From positions 17,137,759 through 17,201,758 of the forward strand of contig CAIIXF020000009.1 of NCBI GenBank assembly GCA_903813345.2: a stretch of DNA of 64,000 bases. The letters run 5' to 3'. Position 1 is the stretch's first letter, and each line of letters opens with the position of its first letter. The position numbers and the translations under genes were made by a program. The notes under the pieces were generated by a model. It saw nothing but the letters and a program-made list of their open reading frames with translations. It had not been told where the DNA came from and searched no databases. This document shows, one piece after another, positions 25,101 to 39,200 of this stretch. The DNA is from Owenia fusiformis (lineage: Eukaryota; Annelida; Polychaeta; Sabellida; Oweniidae).

Positions 25101-28100
25101 GGTAAAAGTATCTGGCATTTTGTAAATATTGGTCCAAACATCCTGAAATTTGGTCAGAATATACCTTGTACATTTCTAAATTAAAACATATAAATATATA
25201 ACTTCTGCCATATGATCGGTTAATATTATATTTACCATGGCAACTGGAGTCAGGGGTACCCGGGGCAATTTCATTGCGTCCAATTTGAACAAAAAATGAT
25301 AAAAAGCACATCTTTTTCAAACTAAAAAGAAATAAACGTGGGTGCCAGCATTTATTGTTTTAATACTTTGTTTCCATTGTTACATATTCTTTTTGCAAAT
25401 TTGATGTTTGATGTCACAGAAAAGATAAATATATAATAAAAACTGATGTGATCATAGAAAGTCTATGACACAGGTCAATGATGAAAAACAATTTCAACGG
25501 AAGAGATTTGATAAGAGCAAAGAGGAAGAAGCTAAGAGGCCCGCAAAACGTTTCACATTGCACTGGGATAATGCCCCGTCTCACAATGCTATTCATGCGA
25601 TACAAACCATTGAAGCACTGGATTTCCCACTGTTAGGTCATGTTCTATACTCTCCTGACTTGTCCCCTTATGATTTTACTTTCATGGTGAGCAGAAGAGG
25701 GAGTTGAGGAAGTTTCTCACGGGAAGACTTGAAGTCAGCTATCTTGAAATTTTGCAGGCTATGGGAAAATGGATTTAAAAAGGTGTTCAAAGACTCTGAC
25801 TGGAGTAGAAGACATGAACTATATGTTAAAAACAAAGAACATTAAGTAGAGTAGTTATGAATCCTAATATAAGAATATGATATGTCATTTCAATTGTGAT
25901 TTGAAGAATATTATCAAAAGTGCTTCGACTGAAAATTTAGTTTTTTGATAGTTGCCCCGGGTCTTCATGCTTTCTGTTGCTATGGCAACCATAACTTCAA
26001 CCAATCACATCACTTTGATCTGTAACTTAATATATCAATTCAATGATGTTGGAACATTATTCTGTACAAATTTTATGAGGATTGGGTAAAATCTGAAGAA
26101 ATGCCAGATACTTTTACCTTATTTATTGATCACCCTGTATGTACTGATTGGCTGAGCTGTGACAGCTTAATTAATACCTTGACCATAGTCCAAGACTGTG
26201 GGCCTTCAAACAATGGTTCTAAGATCATAATTAAACACTAGCATATAAGATTTTAGCCAAATCTGTTTGAGAACTCAAAGATTTTTTATTTCCATAAGTC
26301 ACCAGCCTATAAAGGACTTAATCTGATAACTACAATAGTATGTAATAAATTATATTTTTCGTTAGAAATGGTGGTAATTTTTAATTCAGTTGCTATTGAC
26401 AGATATGCTACATCCATAGGCATTGGCCAATGAAATCTCAACCAAATCCAAAAAATGGTGGTCATTTTTAATTCAGTTGCTATTGACAGATATGCTACTT
26501 CCATAGGCATTGCCCAATGAAATCTCAACCAAATCCAAAAAATGGTGGTCATTTTTAATTCAGTTGCTATTGACAGATATGCTACATCCATAGGCATTGC
26601 CCAATGGAATCTCAACCAAATCCAAAAAATGGTGGTCATTTTTAATTCAGCTGCTATTGACAGATATGCTACGTCTATAGGCATTGCCCAGTGAAATCTC
26701 AACCAAATCCAAAAATTGTGGTCATTTTTAATTCAGCTGCTATTGACAGATATGCTACGTCTATAGGCATTGCCCAATGAAATCTCAACCAAAACCAAAA
26801 AATGGTGGTCATTTTTAATTCAGCTGCTATTGACAGATATGCTACGTCTATAGGCATTGCCCAATGAAATCTCAACCAAATCCAAAAAATGTGGTCATTT
26901 TTAATTCAGCTGCTATTGACAGATATGCTACTTCCATAGGCATTGCCCAATGAAATCTCAACCAAATCCAACAACTGATGTTTGATAAACTGAGGGAAAG
27001 CTTTTCAATATCCCTACTTGAACTATGTCCAGTGGGACAATAATCTGGATTTTATGTCAGACATAGTTTTACATGATATCTGTTTTCATCAAAGTGCACA
27101 AAAAGAGGCTTGCAGAGTATCTTTTAGTTTCCATTAAAAAAATTAACTTGGCAGGTCTGATTCAATGAGTGTATTTTCTTCTTACGAACAAAAAAGAACT
27201 GCACATAAAAGTAAAGGGAAGTAAAAGTGTGACTCAATATTAACAATTTTATTTCATGTTCAAACATTCTTTGATATTCAAAAGAGGAGATTCATGTTTA
27301 TAAAACTGTCAGTTGGGTAGTATGTCTTGTAAAATAACATATTGGATTGTCATTTATTGTATTATCATTGCAATTTGCAATAATGCATTTAATAATAAAG
27401 CTTGATGTAGTTTTAATACTCACAATATTTTTATCTGGCATTTTCCCAGTTTTCAACCAATTTTCCATTTCGGCATAATCACTTTCTTTGTCTAATAACT
27501 GAAAACAAAAATTCAAAAACAATTAAAGACAAGAATTAATTAATTCAATTTATTATAATTATTATCTATTTATATCTTTATGGTTTATTAGTTCACTATT
27601 TAACATTCAAACATGCTTTCTGACAAAGTGTTCCAGCCTATGATCTAGCTCTATGTTTCAAATAACACCGCAACACTTCCCAATTCTAAATGTCATAATA
27701 CACAGGCCCGTAGCCAGGGGGGGTTCGCAGGGTTTGGGCGAACCCCCCCCCCCCCCTGGCCAAAAAATCTTTCAAAATCATGCAGTTTTTCACCATTTTG
27801 AACACTTCTCAAGTGATTTTAGCCATATTTGGGCCAAAATTGTCAAATGTGAACCCCCCCTGGAAATTTCTGAAAAATGAACCCCCCCTTGGCAAATCCT
27901 GGCTACGGGCCTGATACATAAATAGGCCTAAATGATACATTATCTAGGAAATTAACACTTTCAAGCAATAAAATGAAATAAGTCAGTTCAAAAAGCTAAA
28001 AGACGGGAAATGTCAAATAATTTCCCTAAAGTGTTTATGTTTTACTCCTAAAAAGGTCACATGCCATATAACACAAAACCTTTTCTGTAATAACAACAAG

Positions 28101-30258
28101 GATCTGACATGCTTAAATGTCAACATCTGGTTGAACAAGGATATTGCCTAAAATCAGCGCATTTAAACCATGTCAATATTGTATGTTTTTCTTGTTAATT
28201 TGACCATTAACTCTAACGTTATACCACAGCAATGGATATTGCCACTTAAACATGTCCATCTGTGCAAACTGCATGGGTTTCAAGTTAATTTTTGTATTTT
28301 ATCAAGCCATTGTTTCATTACAGATTCATATTAAACGTTCAATAACAAGTTGTCATGGTGATAAATATTGCCTAAATCTTAAGATTCAATAATTTTTTTC
28401 ACCACTTTTTGGTTGTGACAATCGGTTATGTTGTATTGTGTAGTAAACATCATTGCTCATATCAATATTGAATTACACGTACATAATTAACAGCAACGCC
28501 AAGGTGTAGCAAATCCCATTTTGAAAATAGTCGCTTTTTAGCCAAATTGTCATTAGACAGCCTAACATACTTCTAAGTATTCACACGAGAAATATTAACA
28601 AACCCGCTCTCTTACTTTTCCACTTATAGCAAAAAATGTTAAATGAATTAAATCATATTGGGCCTGAAAAATTTAGAGTTATTGTCTGGATCGATGGATG
28701 TATGGACAGACGGAGGTGTTCTCTACATCCCTAGAACTTCATTCGATGGGATAAAAATATGTATGGTGGAAGTCCTTATAAAAGCTGGAACCAAAAATAA
28801 GAATGAAGGACCCACGGTCCTATGCTCACACAGTTTGGAACCTTCAGAGGAATTTATATCCTGACTTTCAAACAAAAATATTGATTTGGATTTGTAGTCT
28901 CGAACTTTGAGAAACTTAGATAGCATAGTTGTGTGACCTAGTTTGATGACCTTTGACCTTGATAATTTTACTTATTCAGAGCTCAGTAAGGACTTTTGTG
29001 ATTAAGCTGACCAAAATTTACATCCAAAAATCAATTTGAAAAATCAACTTTTTTGACCTTTCGAAGGTCACTGAAGGTCAAGTAAAGGTCAAATCCTAAA
29101 ACTAATGTCAGATTTGAACTCCTGGTAACTTGTAGATGATTTTCAAAAAATTGAAGCAAGTTGAAAAATAACTTATTTTTACTGTTTTTTGACGTCAAAT
29201 ATCTCAAAAACGGTAAAAATTTGATGCTGACATATATTGAGAAATATGTAGGGAATGCTTAAATCTATTAATGATGTAATTTATTGCAGGAAATGATCAA
29301 GTATAAGGCAAACTTTAAGAATCTTGTCAATCACAAAACCTGCCATTGACTTTATACATGAGAAAGTTTCCTGAAAATAACTAAGTCCTACTTTTTTTCA
29401 AATTTTATAGAGTAAACACCAAAAACCGTAATTCCAAGAGCTTTAAAATCTTCAGAGGACATAAGTTGCATATACACCAACTACTAAAAGGTATTTGAAA
29501 GTTCTACTTCAACAAAGTGTCTAGTATTTACAGAAAATCCGCAATTTCTCGGAAACCGGGCGAACTTGGGAAATGGCGATGATAGGTCAAATAGGCATTA
29601 TGGATATGCATAAAATGAATGTGGATAGGACTCAATCCGAATAGCAGTTTTAATTTGTGCGGCCAATGTTGACGGACGGACCAACGGACGGACGGACGGA
29701 CGGACCAACGGACGGACGGACGGACGGACCAACGGACGGACGGACGCCTGGTCAATCCCATAGGCTCACTGTGTGAGCCAAAAAAGGGCAGAGGAGTAAA
29801 TAAAGTATACAGGTGATGGTAAAACCATTGAATCCAACCGAATCACAAATGCAACATAAATTAATAGTAAGAGTGTGTATGGAAATACATACTACATATT
29901 GAAATAAAGCAGTGGAAACCATCATACCATAGGTTTAGAAAATTCGGTCAAAAGATTCTAGACACACCTTTAGTTCAAAGCTTGATGAAATATGCTTAGT
30001 TTACTATTTTGAACTTTACATTTATCAATGCAGTCAAGGCCAGTGTGAAGTAAATCAACAATATTATAAGGCTAGAGGCTGGGCTCAAGAACTGTGTAAT
30101 AAGCTGTGCAAACTGCACATGAAACCTGTATACAAAAAGCCTTGTTCAGCATCAACTTAAACCCGCTGCCTAACTCCTAGAACAGACAAGCCTCATGCAA
30201 GATCTAAACATGTACTCTGTATAATGGTTTTTACCTCTGGCTTATCATCTTCATCCAG
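22198..30258 (-). CDS. TOM1: TOM1 exons 14-17 (acidic tail and conserved C-terminus)
   Basis: Exon 14 (30258-30235) is a 24-nt microexon encoding LDEDDKPE. Exon 15 (27498-27424) encodes an acidic segment containing [14 protein letters not shown], matching the MEDIEQWL region of TOM1. Exon 16 (23661-23619) encodes [14 protein letters not shown]. Exon 17 (22331-22198) encodes EFDKFLSDR and ends DTDNKMFAL with stop TAG at 22200-22198, matching the EEFDKFLEER and DMLFAL ends of TOM1. Exon 14 is the least certain because it is short and has no clear family counterpart, but its phase and splice sites fit. Confidence 0.86.
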
Positions 30259-33200
30259 CTGAATGAGAAAACAGCACATAATAAGAGCATATAATTATAT
30301 AAATGAACAGCATGTACAAAGTGCATATAATATATGAATGAACAGCATGTACAGAGTGCATATAATATATGAATGTACAGCATGTACAAAGTGCATATAA
30401 TATATGAATGAACAGCATGTACAAAGTGCATATAATATATGAATGAACAGCATGTACAAAGTGCATATAATATATGAATGAACAGCATGTACAAAGTGCA
30501 TATAATATATGAATGAACAGCATGTACAGAGTGCATATAATATATGAATGAACAGCATGTACAAAGTGCATATAATATATGAATGAACAGCATGTACAAA
30601 GTGCATATAATATATGAATGAACAGCATGTACAAAGTACATATAATATATAAATGAACAGCATGTACAAAGTGCATATAATATATATGAATGAACAGCAT
30701 GTACAGAGTGCATATAATATATATGAATGAACAGCATGTACAGCGTGCATATAATATATGAATGAACAGCATGTACAGAGTGCATATAATATATGAATGA
30801 ACAGCATGTACAGAGTGCATATAATATATGAATGTACAGCATGTACAAAGTGCATATAATATATGAATGAACAGCATGTACAAAGTGCATATAATATATG
30901 AATGAACAGCATGTACAAAGTGCATATAATATATGAATGAACAGCATGTACAAAGTGCATTTAATATATAAATGAACAGCATGTACAAAGTGCATATAAT
31001 ATATGAATGAACAGCATGTACAAAGTGCATATAATATATATGAATGAACAGCATGTACAACGTGCATACAATATATAAATGAACAGCATGTACAAAGTGC
31101 ATATAATATATATGAATGAACAGCATGTACAGAGTGCATATAATATATATGAATGAACAGCATGTACAGCATGCACATAATATATGAATGAACAGCATGT
31201 ACAGAGTGCATATAATATATGAATGAACAGCACGCACAGAGTGCATATGATATATGAATGTACAGCAGGTACAGAGTGCATATAATATATGAATGAACAG
31301 CACGCAGTGTGCATATAATATATGAATGTACAGCACACACAGTGTGCATATAATATATGAATGAACAGCATGTACAAAGTGCATATAATATATGAATGAA
31401 CAGCATGTACAAAGTGCATATAATATATGAATGAACAGCATGTACAAAGTTCAAAAAATATATGAATGAACAGCATGTACAAAGTGCATATACAGGGTGG
31501 GCCAAACCCCCCCCCCCTAGCCATTATTCCTAATAAATATTCATTTTTTTTAACATGCATACCAACAATGATATATCATTTTAAAGATAATTTAATTTGC
31601 AACCAGAACAATGGCAACGCCAAAGCGTAGCGAATCCCATCGAACAGCCATGGATGGCATTTTTACAAACAAAGTATATAGCAAAAATGGCAGACATTTT
31701 TCAAAATGGCCGCCTTCTACCAAAAGTGTCATTAGACCATTTGCCATACTTATAGTATTCACATACCAATTATGAACAAAATCGCTCCACTACTTTTTGA
31801 GTTATAGTAAAATACGTTAAAATGGTGGCCATTTTTCAAAATGGCCGCCTTCTACCAAAAGTGTCATTAGATAGTGTGCCATGCTTACAGTATTCACATA
31901 CCAAATATGAACAAAATCGCTTCACTACTTTTCGAATTATTATAAAATACATTAAAATGGCGGCCATTTTTCAAAAAAATTTTCAAAATGGCCACCTTCT
32001 ACTAAAAATGTCATACGATAGTGTGTCATGCTTTTAGTATTCATATACCAAATATGAACAAAATCGCTCCACTACTTTTCGAGTTATAGTAAAATATGTT
32101 AAAATGGCGGCCATTTTGAAAAATGGCATTTTTACAAACAAAGTATATAGCAAAAATGGCAGACATTTTTCAAAATGGCCGCCTTCTACCAAAAGTGTCA
32201 TTAGACCATTTGCCATACTTATAGTATTCACATACCAAATATGAACAAAATCGCTCCACTACTTTTTGAGTTATAGTAAAATACGTTAAAATGGTGGCCA
32301 TTTTTCAAAATGGCTGCCTTCTACCAAAAGAGTCATTAGACAGTGTGCCATCCTTATAGTATTCACATACCAAATATGAACAAAATCGCTTCACTACTTT
32401 TCGAGTTATAGTAAAATAGGTTAAAATGGCGACCTTCTACCAAAAGTGTCTTTAGACAGTGTGCAATGTTTATAGTATTCACATACCAAATATGAACAAA
32501 ATCGCTCCACTACTTTTCGAGTTACAGCAAAAATCGTAAAATAACGAGTAAAGGCCGCCATTTTTCAAGATGGCTGCCATGTGCTTCTTTAATATCTACA
32601 TTTCTAGCTTTATAAATGTCCTATATAACTTTTTTACATCTAAAAAATATTGCTATTACAGTTTTACATATTGCACCTAAATTACTGTAAATTCGGCACT
32701 AAAATGGCCGCCATTTTAAATTGAGTGGCCATTTTGAAAATCGGCTTTTGAGCAGAACTTCTACCCCCATGGGGTATATGTGTACAAAATATGAACAAAA
32801 TCGGGCCAACGGTACTTGAGTTATTGCCCGGACGGACGTACGTACGTACGGACGGACGGACGGAGGCGTTCCCTATATCCCTCCGAACTTCGTTCGTTGG
32901 GATAACAAAATGATATATTATAGCACCATTTTCAACAACCCCATATAGAAATATAACCAATTACGTGACATGGGGGTCAAAAAACACCTTTTCAATTTTC
33001 AACGATTTTGCGAACAATAGCCTATTTCTACCAAATTTTACTGTTCAGTTAAAAATTGCAACATTGTCATGAATCTTTCATAATTGGATATTATATATTG
33101 TTTTCATTCAGTTTTTTAACCATGCATGCTCAATAAACATTTAGGTCGTTGAAGTCGTTTATTTAGAAGTATTCTTAATTGCTGAGAGGATCATTTCATT

Positions 33201-36200
33201 TATAACTGTTTCTATTAGCCTGGACGCAAATGCATTGTTGACAAACCTAGTCCATAAAGACGTGTTCCAAACCTCCCTTTGATATCCCTTGAAGATTTGT
33301 TCAAGCTGTTGAAATCAGTCCCTTATCGGAATCAAACATATGACCTCTCATATGATGCTTTAGCACCCAAAATGTAGTGAAATGAAGCCCACTGGTGCTT
33401 CATCTGGTGAATATTGTATGGTGAATATGGGGCAGTAACAACTTGTGTGAACCCTAATTCTTCAAGAGTAGTATGGGCAGTTAGAAGGAGTGGGAAGGAG
33501 CATGGCCATAATAGAGGATAACTCCCCACTATTTTGAGTCATGATTGTGACTTTGAGAGTCTGACCAATGATAAAAAAATAGAGCAAAGTACACTCGTAT
33601 ATCACAATACAGAAGTTACTTTAGAAACTAAAGTTGGAAGTATTTGAAAATATAAAATCACAGAAACATCATAATAATATGTCCACCAAATAGGTATTAA
33701 TTAACCATACTTTTGGATCAAGCAAAATTTGAATTCATTTTTATTTTACTTGACCCGCTACGCCATTTGTCATGTTGCTATAGTAACAATAATTATCCAT
33801 TGTGACATCAGATGACAATGAGGCTGTTTTATCCATCCCAAAATCACAATCCCATTTACCTTGAAAATTTCAAGTGAATTGGTTGATAAATAATGAAATG
33901 ACAGATAAATTCCCAGAACTTAGTGATCACCCTGTATATGAATGAACAGCATAACTCAAGTACATATGCATATAATATGTGAATGATAGCACATGCAAAG
34001 TGCATGTAGTATATCAATGAATAGCACAGATAAAGAGCATATAACATATGAACAGCATGTATGTACAAAGAGGCATATATAGTAAATGAATGAACAGCAC
34101 ATATGGAATGCATATAACATCACAGATAAAGTGCATATAATATATAAATGATCAGCACATACAAAGTGCATATGTATAAATGAACATTGCATATCTAGTG
34201 CATATAGTTTATGAACTAGAAAACAGCAACTCCATGGAGTAGCAAATCCCACAGAACAGCACATGTTTGATAAATAGCGATTTTGAAATTCAGCAGCCAT
34301 CTTGAAAAGTTCTTCTTTTGAACCCAATTGATCCACTGGTATTTGAGTTATCAAACATTTTTGTATGAAAAATGTCAGCCATTTTCAAATTCAGCAGCAA
34401 TTTTGAAGATCTCTTTTTGAACAAAGCTCCTTTTTCCCTAGGCAACAGCATACAAAACTTGAACTCAATATGTCAACTAGTAAAGATTACATTTTTCCCT
34501 AAAAATTAAATTGAGCGGACATTTCTTCTTGAGAGAAGTCCTACACCCATAAGATATAAGCCTAAAAATGTAAATAAAATCTGTCAACTGGTATTTGACT
34601 TATCGCCTGGACACACAAATGGACAGGTGAACTGACTGACAGATGGCCGCACAGACAGCTTTTCTATATCCCCTTGAATTTCGTTCAGTGGGATAAAAAT
34701 ACAAGAAGGTATTCATACACCTAGAAACACATAATTTAAGAAATGACAAGAAGATAATAACATACAATTGTTGAATCAAGATTAAAGATTTTACTGTTCA
34801 ACTATTAGAAATATATCAAAACCATAATTTTGCTGAACAATTACATATTGTGTCAAACTTACATTATTTCCATACGGGTTTCCAGTATTTTTAGCATTGA
34901 CTACAGATGCAAGGTTTCCCGCATAGGCATCTTGCTGTTGATTTGAATAAACTGCACCAGCGCTGAAATATGCAAAAAGATAAATGCATGTATTTGGATA
35001 AAATTGATGAACATCTAACAGAAATCCTTATACATTTATATAATTGTTCATCTTTAAATCAATAATATTATCAGCATGATTTATTATCTCTAAAATATTG
35101 AGCAAATGTATCATCATATTAAGCCATCTTAACTAAATTATCACCATCTATCTGATCAATGTCATCAAAAGGCTCAACTCCTCATGAATATCATGAATTG
35201 GAAGTTGATAGAACCATTTCTTTCTCAAAAGGTTTGAGGGAAAGAGATTGTGAAATATTTTCTGTGAGGTATCAACTTGTATAGGCTTACCTAGGGGGTT
35301 GTTGACTATTACTTTCAGCACTGAAATGACACAAAGCTTTTATTTATAGGACTATTAAATGTCAAGCCTACAATATAATGTTATGTTTACAGAAGTAGAG
35401 GGAGACTGCTATACTATTATCGATCAACGTTAATGGAGACATTTATAAAACAATGCCAGCAAATGCATCATTAATAACTCATGAGCACTGATAATAATGA
35501 ATTATGTAATGGCGTTAACAAATTATCTAATTTTTCTAGTTAATCTAATTATAATACTGTAGGCCTAGCTAATATAAAGCAGCATAATTGATAAATGCAA
35601 GTTATCATAAATATTTCATAAATTACTTTCTTAACATACCTTAAATTTTGTCTATTTTGGTCAAAAGCCTGTCTTGACTGGGCAAACATGTCAAAGTCTG
35701 AGTCCTGGGCAGTATTTGTGGTGCTGGTTGTGTTGATGTTGTCCAAAGTGCTGCTCACACTGCCTGCTCCAACACCTGGCAACAAACACAGGAAATGTCA
35801 TGTCTACATGTAGCTACCAGGCTTCAATAAGAGTGAATAGATGTCCTCTGCTAGAGCCTTCAATAAGAGTGAATAGATGTCATCTGCGTGTGTGGTGAAA
35901 CAAGGCATTAACATGAAAAATGTCACAATATGCCATTTGTTACAGATGCCAACCACTACTAAAATTTCTAAAAACTAAAAATTCTGAAAGATATGTTAAT
36001 CTTCTAATTCTGTCACTTGCCTCATGCCTTTTGAAATTAAATAAATAACAGCAATGCCAAGGCGTAGCGAATCCCATCAAACATCTGATGAGTGTCGGAC
36101 AATACTGCTAGAAATCAGGTCTCAAAATGGCCACTTTAGATCTATTGCCAAAAGATAATGTGTCATTCTTGCATGTATTTACAACAGTCCTTTAACATAT

Positions 36201-39200
36201 CAACAAAATCATTCTAACACCATTTTTCAAATATCAATAGTGCCATTTAAGCAAGTTATCAAAAGAAAATGTGCCATGTTTCAAAGTATTTACATATGAA
36301 ATATCAACAAAATAGTTTTCTAGTTTAGTAAAACTGTAAAATAACCTACATAAAAATGGCTGCCATTTTTCGAAATGGCCACCTCTTAGCCAAATTGTCA
36401 TTAGGTAGTGTAAAATGTTTCTAATATATAATATTATATGTTGTAACTAAAATACTGTGAAATCAACACTACAATACATAAAAATAAATATTAGATAGTA
36501 TTAGAATTCTTTTTATGCAGTTGAATCTCCAATCGTATAGGTTGATCGGCAGAAAGAGAAAATTTTTGTTTTTAATTACAAAATTCATCCATGTAGACTA
36601 TTGGTATATAAGGGGATTCCCCTTCCTACATCTTGAAAAGTGCTGAGACATTTCTGATGTAAGATGACTCTCTTTGTTCTGCCTATAAACCCATACAATT
36701 GATGATTCAACTGCATAAAAAGAATCCTAAAATACTCAGGAATGTATCGAGGTATGTATTTTAAGTGTGCAATGAGCAGTATTTTCTCCAGCATTGTAGA
36801 AACACTGCCTGAACAATAATTGGAACACAGGACTATAAGTCCTGGAATCGGATAAACCACAGATGATGTTCAATTAGCTAGTCAAAACATGGGCTTTTAA
36901 GAGAAAGCTCATTGTCAAAACAACAATCAGTGACATCAAAAATGACAATTGTACAAATGTTGCGTTTACATGTACAGTAAAACCTGTCTTAGTGAACACC
37001 TCTCTCTAGTGAACACCTGTCTCTAGTAGACACCCTTCCTCCACATACTCTACTGACTTCTGTATAAATTACCCTCTCTGTAGTGAACACCTACCAGCAC
37101 TAGCTAGCCTAGCATCTACTCACTCATATTAGCTAGCCTAGCAATTGTGGGTGTAGTAAATGGAAATCTTCTCACTCATATTAACTAGCCTAGCATTTAT
37201 ATCCCCTTTGGGTGTAATAAAAAGAAATCTACTCACTCATATTAGCTAGCCTAGCATTTATATCCCCTGTGGGTGTGGTGAATGGGTTAGATGCTGTTGG
37301 TTGAGGACTAGGGGTGCTCAGGTCAATCAGGTTGGCAATTGGTTCAGTGGCAGCAGGCTGAAGTTAAGAAATTTTAGCATTTTAACTATAGTACAGTTGT
37401 GGGAAGGAATATAATTACATAACAGGCATTAAGTGGGGAAGAATTGTTGTTGCATGGCTCAAAAACTCCAACAATATGTCCCCTGGTGCTATAGAAATTG
37501 TTTAGTATGATTTTATGATTTTCAAATTAATTGAATGAATAAAGTGTTGAATAGTAAATACTGCATTAGAATTATGTTTGCTATAAGAGGAATTGTGAAG
37601 GTCACTTTACGCACAACTGGTTACCTGCGAGGTTGGCTGACTTGGTACTGCACTGCTGTATGTTGGAGGAGCCACATTGCCTACACTGGCATTACTCTGT
37701 GACGTCACCTCACCACTTGAAGGTGCATTTTGGCCTGTTCTGTACCGTTCAAATCGATCATAGCGCAGAAAGACATTATTTAAATCATCATTGATGATAA
37801 GCAATTCACCTGAAATATTAACTTATTTGTCATCCATAAATCAAAACTAGCAAACAAACATAGAAGTAGGTAAGAAGAAGAATGTTAAAGTGTTCAAATC
37901 AATATGTATCAGAAAACCAGCTATAGAAATATCAATGGCATATTGCATGCTGTGGTGTAGTCTGAGCATAACAATGAAGCTGAACGGTTATTCAAGAGAA
38001 AAAGCTACATGTATAGGTGATTGATATGTTTACATTTTCGTTTCATTTTTATATGCAAGCTTAGAAGCAAACTTGCAATAGCCAGTGACTTTATTGAAAG
38101 TGCATTCCTACTATACTGTACTATACTGTCTGCCTTTACTGTGTACTGTACTATGTTGTGAAATAATTAATATTACCTGTGACCTCTTCATTTGCTACTT
38201 TATCTATGAGTTCAACCACTCTCTGCTGCATCTGTCTGCATGTTCTGTTCAATTCCTGCAAGTGCAAAGTCTACATTCATGAGATGCATACACACAAGCG
38301 GCTGCCAATTATGGGTTTCGACACAACTTTAAAGAAAAAAAGAACTGTCATAGGTAAAACTGCTCTATGGAATTGTAGCATCACCAGACCAGTTAAATAA
38401 AGTGTAGTCATGGTTATTGAGAGATCATACCCCATCCCTACCTGGAGAAGATCTAGGTCTTCTGGGCTAGATCCTGTAGGTGTCATTTCTGTCAACATCT
38501 CCCCAAATACACGAATATTTCCTTGTACTGTGTCCAATTCACTACGTAGCTTGGCCATCTGCTCTGCATTCAACTGTACTGGGCCTGAAGCCACATAGGC
38601 TGTCTGGGGAGGTTGGCCGACAAAAGGAGCCTGACCTGGTGGAACTTGTGGGGGAGCCTGGTAGGCACTCTGCAATCAGATGAAATACAGCACTGAAATA
38701 CATTTAGATAATATATTTGTTGTTAATCTTGCACCTGGTTATATCTAGTTTTATCATAAAAATATCAGACCTAAAACATAGCAATGTGGGCTTGTTGACC
38801 CAGAAAGCAAGATGGCCACCGAAAAGTTAATCAGCTAGAGCTTACCATGTAACATGTGTAAAAATTTGAAAGAAATCCGTGAAGTGATCTTCATGGAATC
38901 ACAATGACAAGATTTATCTAAAAACTTCTAAAATGGCTGCCAAAAGTTAATCAGTTCTAGAACTTCTTACCATGTAACATGTGTAAAACTTTGAAGTAAA
39001 TCAATAAAGTGATTTTCCTGGAATTGATATGGCAAGATTTATCTAAAAACTTCAAAAATGGCCACCAGAATGCAAGATGGCCGCTGAAAAGTTAATCAGC
39101 TCTATAACTTCTTACCATGTAACATGTGTGAAAATTTGAAGCAAATCCATGAAGTGATTTTTCTGGAATTGTAGATTATAGATTGATCCTGTAGATTATA

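Larger units (their letters stand above)
31493..33934. mobile_element. TA-flanked insertion inside the 35-bp satellite
   Basis: The left boundary TA-CAGGGTGGGCCAAAC (31491) and right boundary GTGATCACCCTG-TA (to 33936) interrupt the satellite. Only the first 7 bp (CAGGGTG) are shared between the ends. It holds a hairpin-headed element (31614-32905) and, at 33332-33529 on the minus strand, a decayed mariner-type piece with [19 protein letters not shown]. An X-box motif lies at 33774-33787. It may be one element or two adjacent ones. Confidence 0.6.

Noticed and set aside
26307-26702. 131-codon ORF with a 29-residue repeat
   Set aside because: It mirrors the 87-bp tandem repeat; its period is divisible by three, so the open frame is expected by construction.
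29680-29765. ORF rich in SVRPSVRW repeats (29528-29761)
   Set aside because: It is a translation of the (GGAC)n microsatellite, with no upstream or downstream exon evidence.
30231-31505. 424-codon minus-strand ORF and overlapping long ORFs
   Set aside because: They are generated by a stop-free 35-bp tandem repeat open in all three frames; there is no domain and the codons follow the repeat, not a protein.
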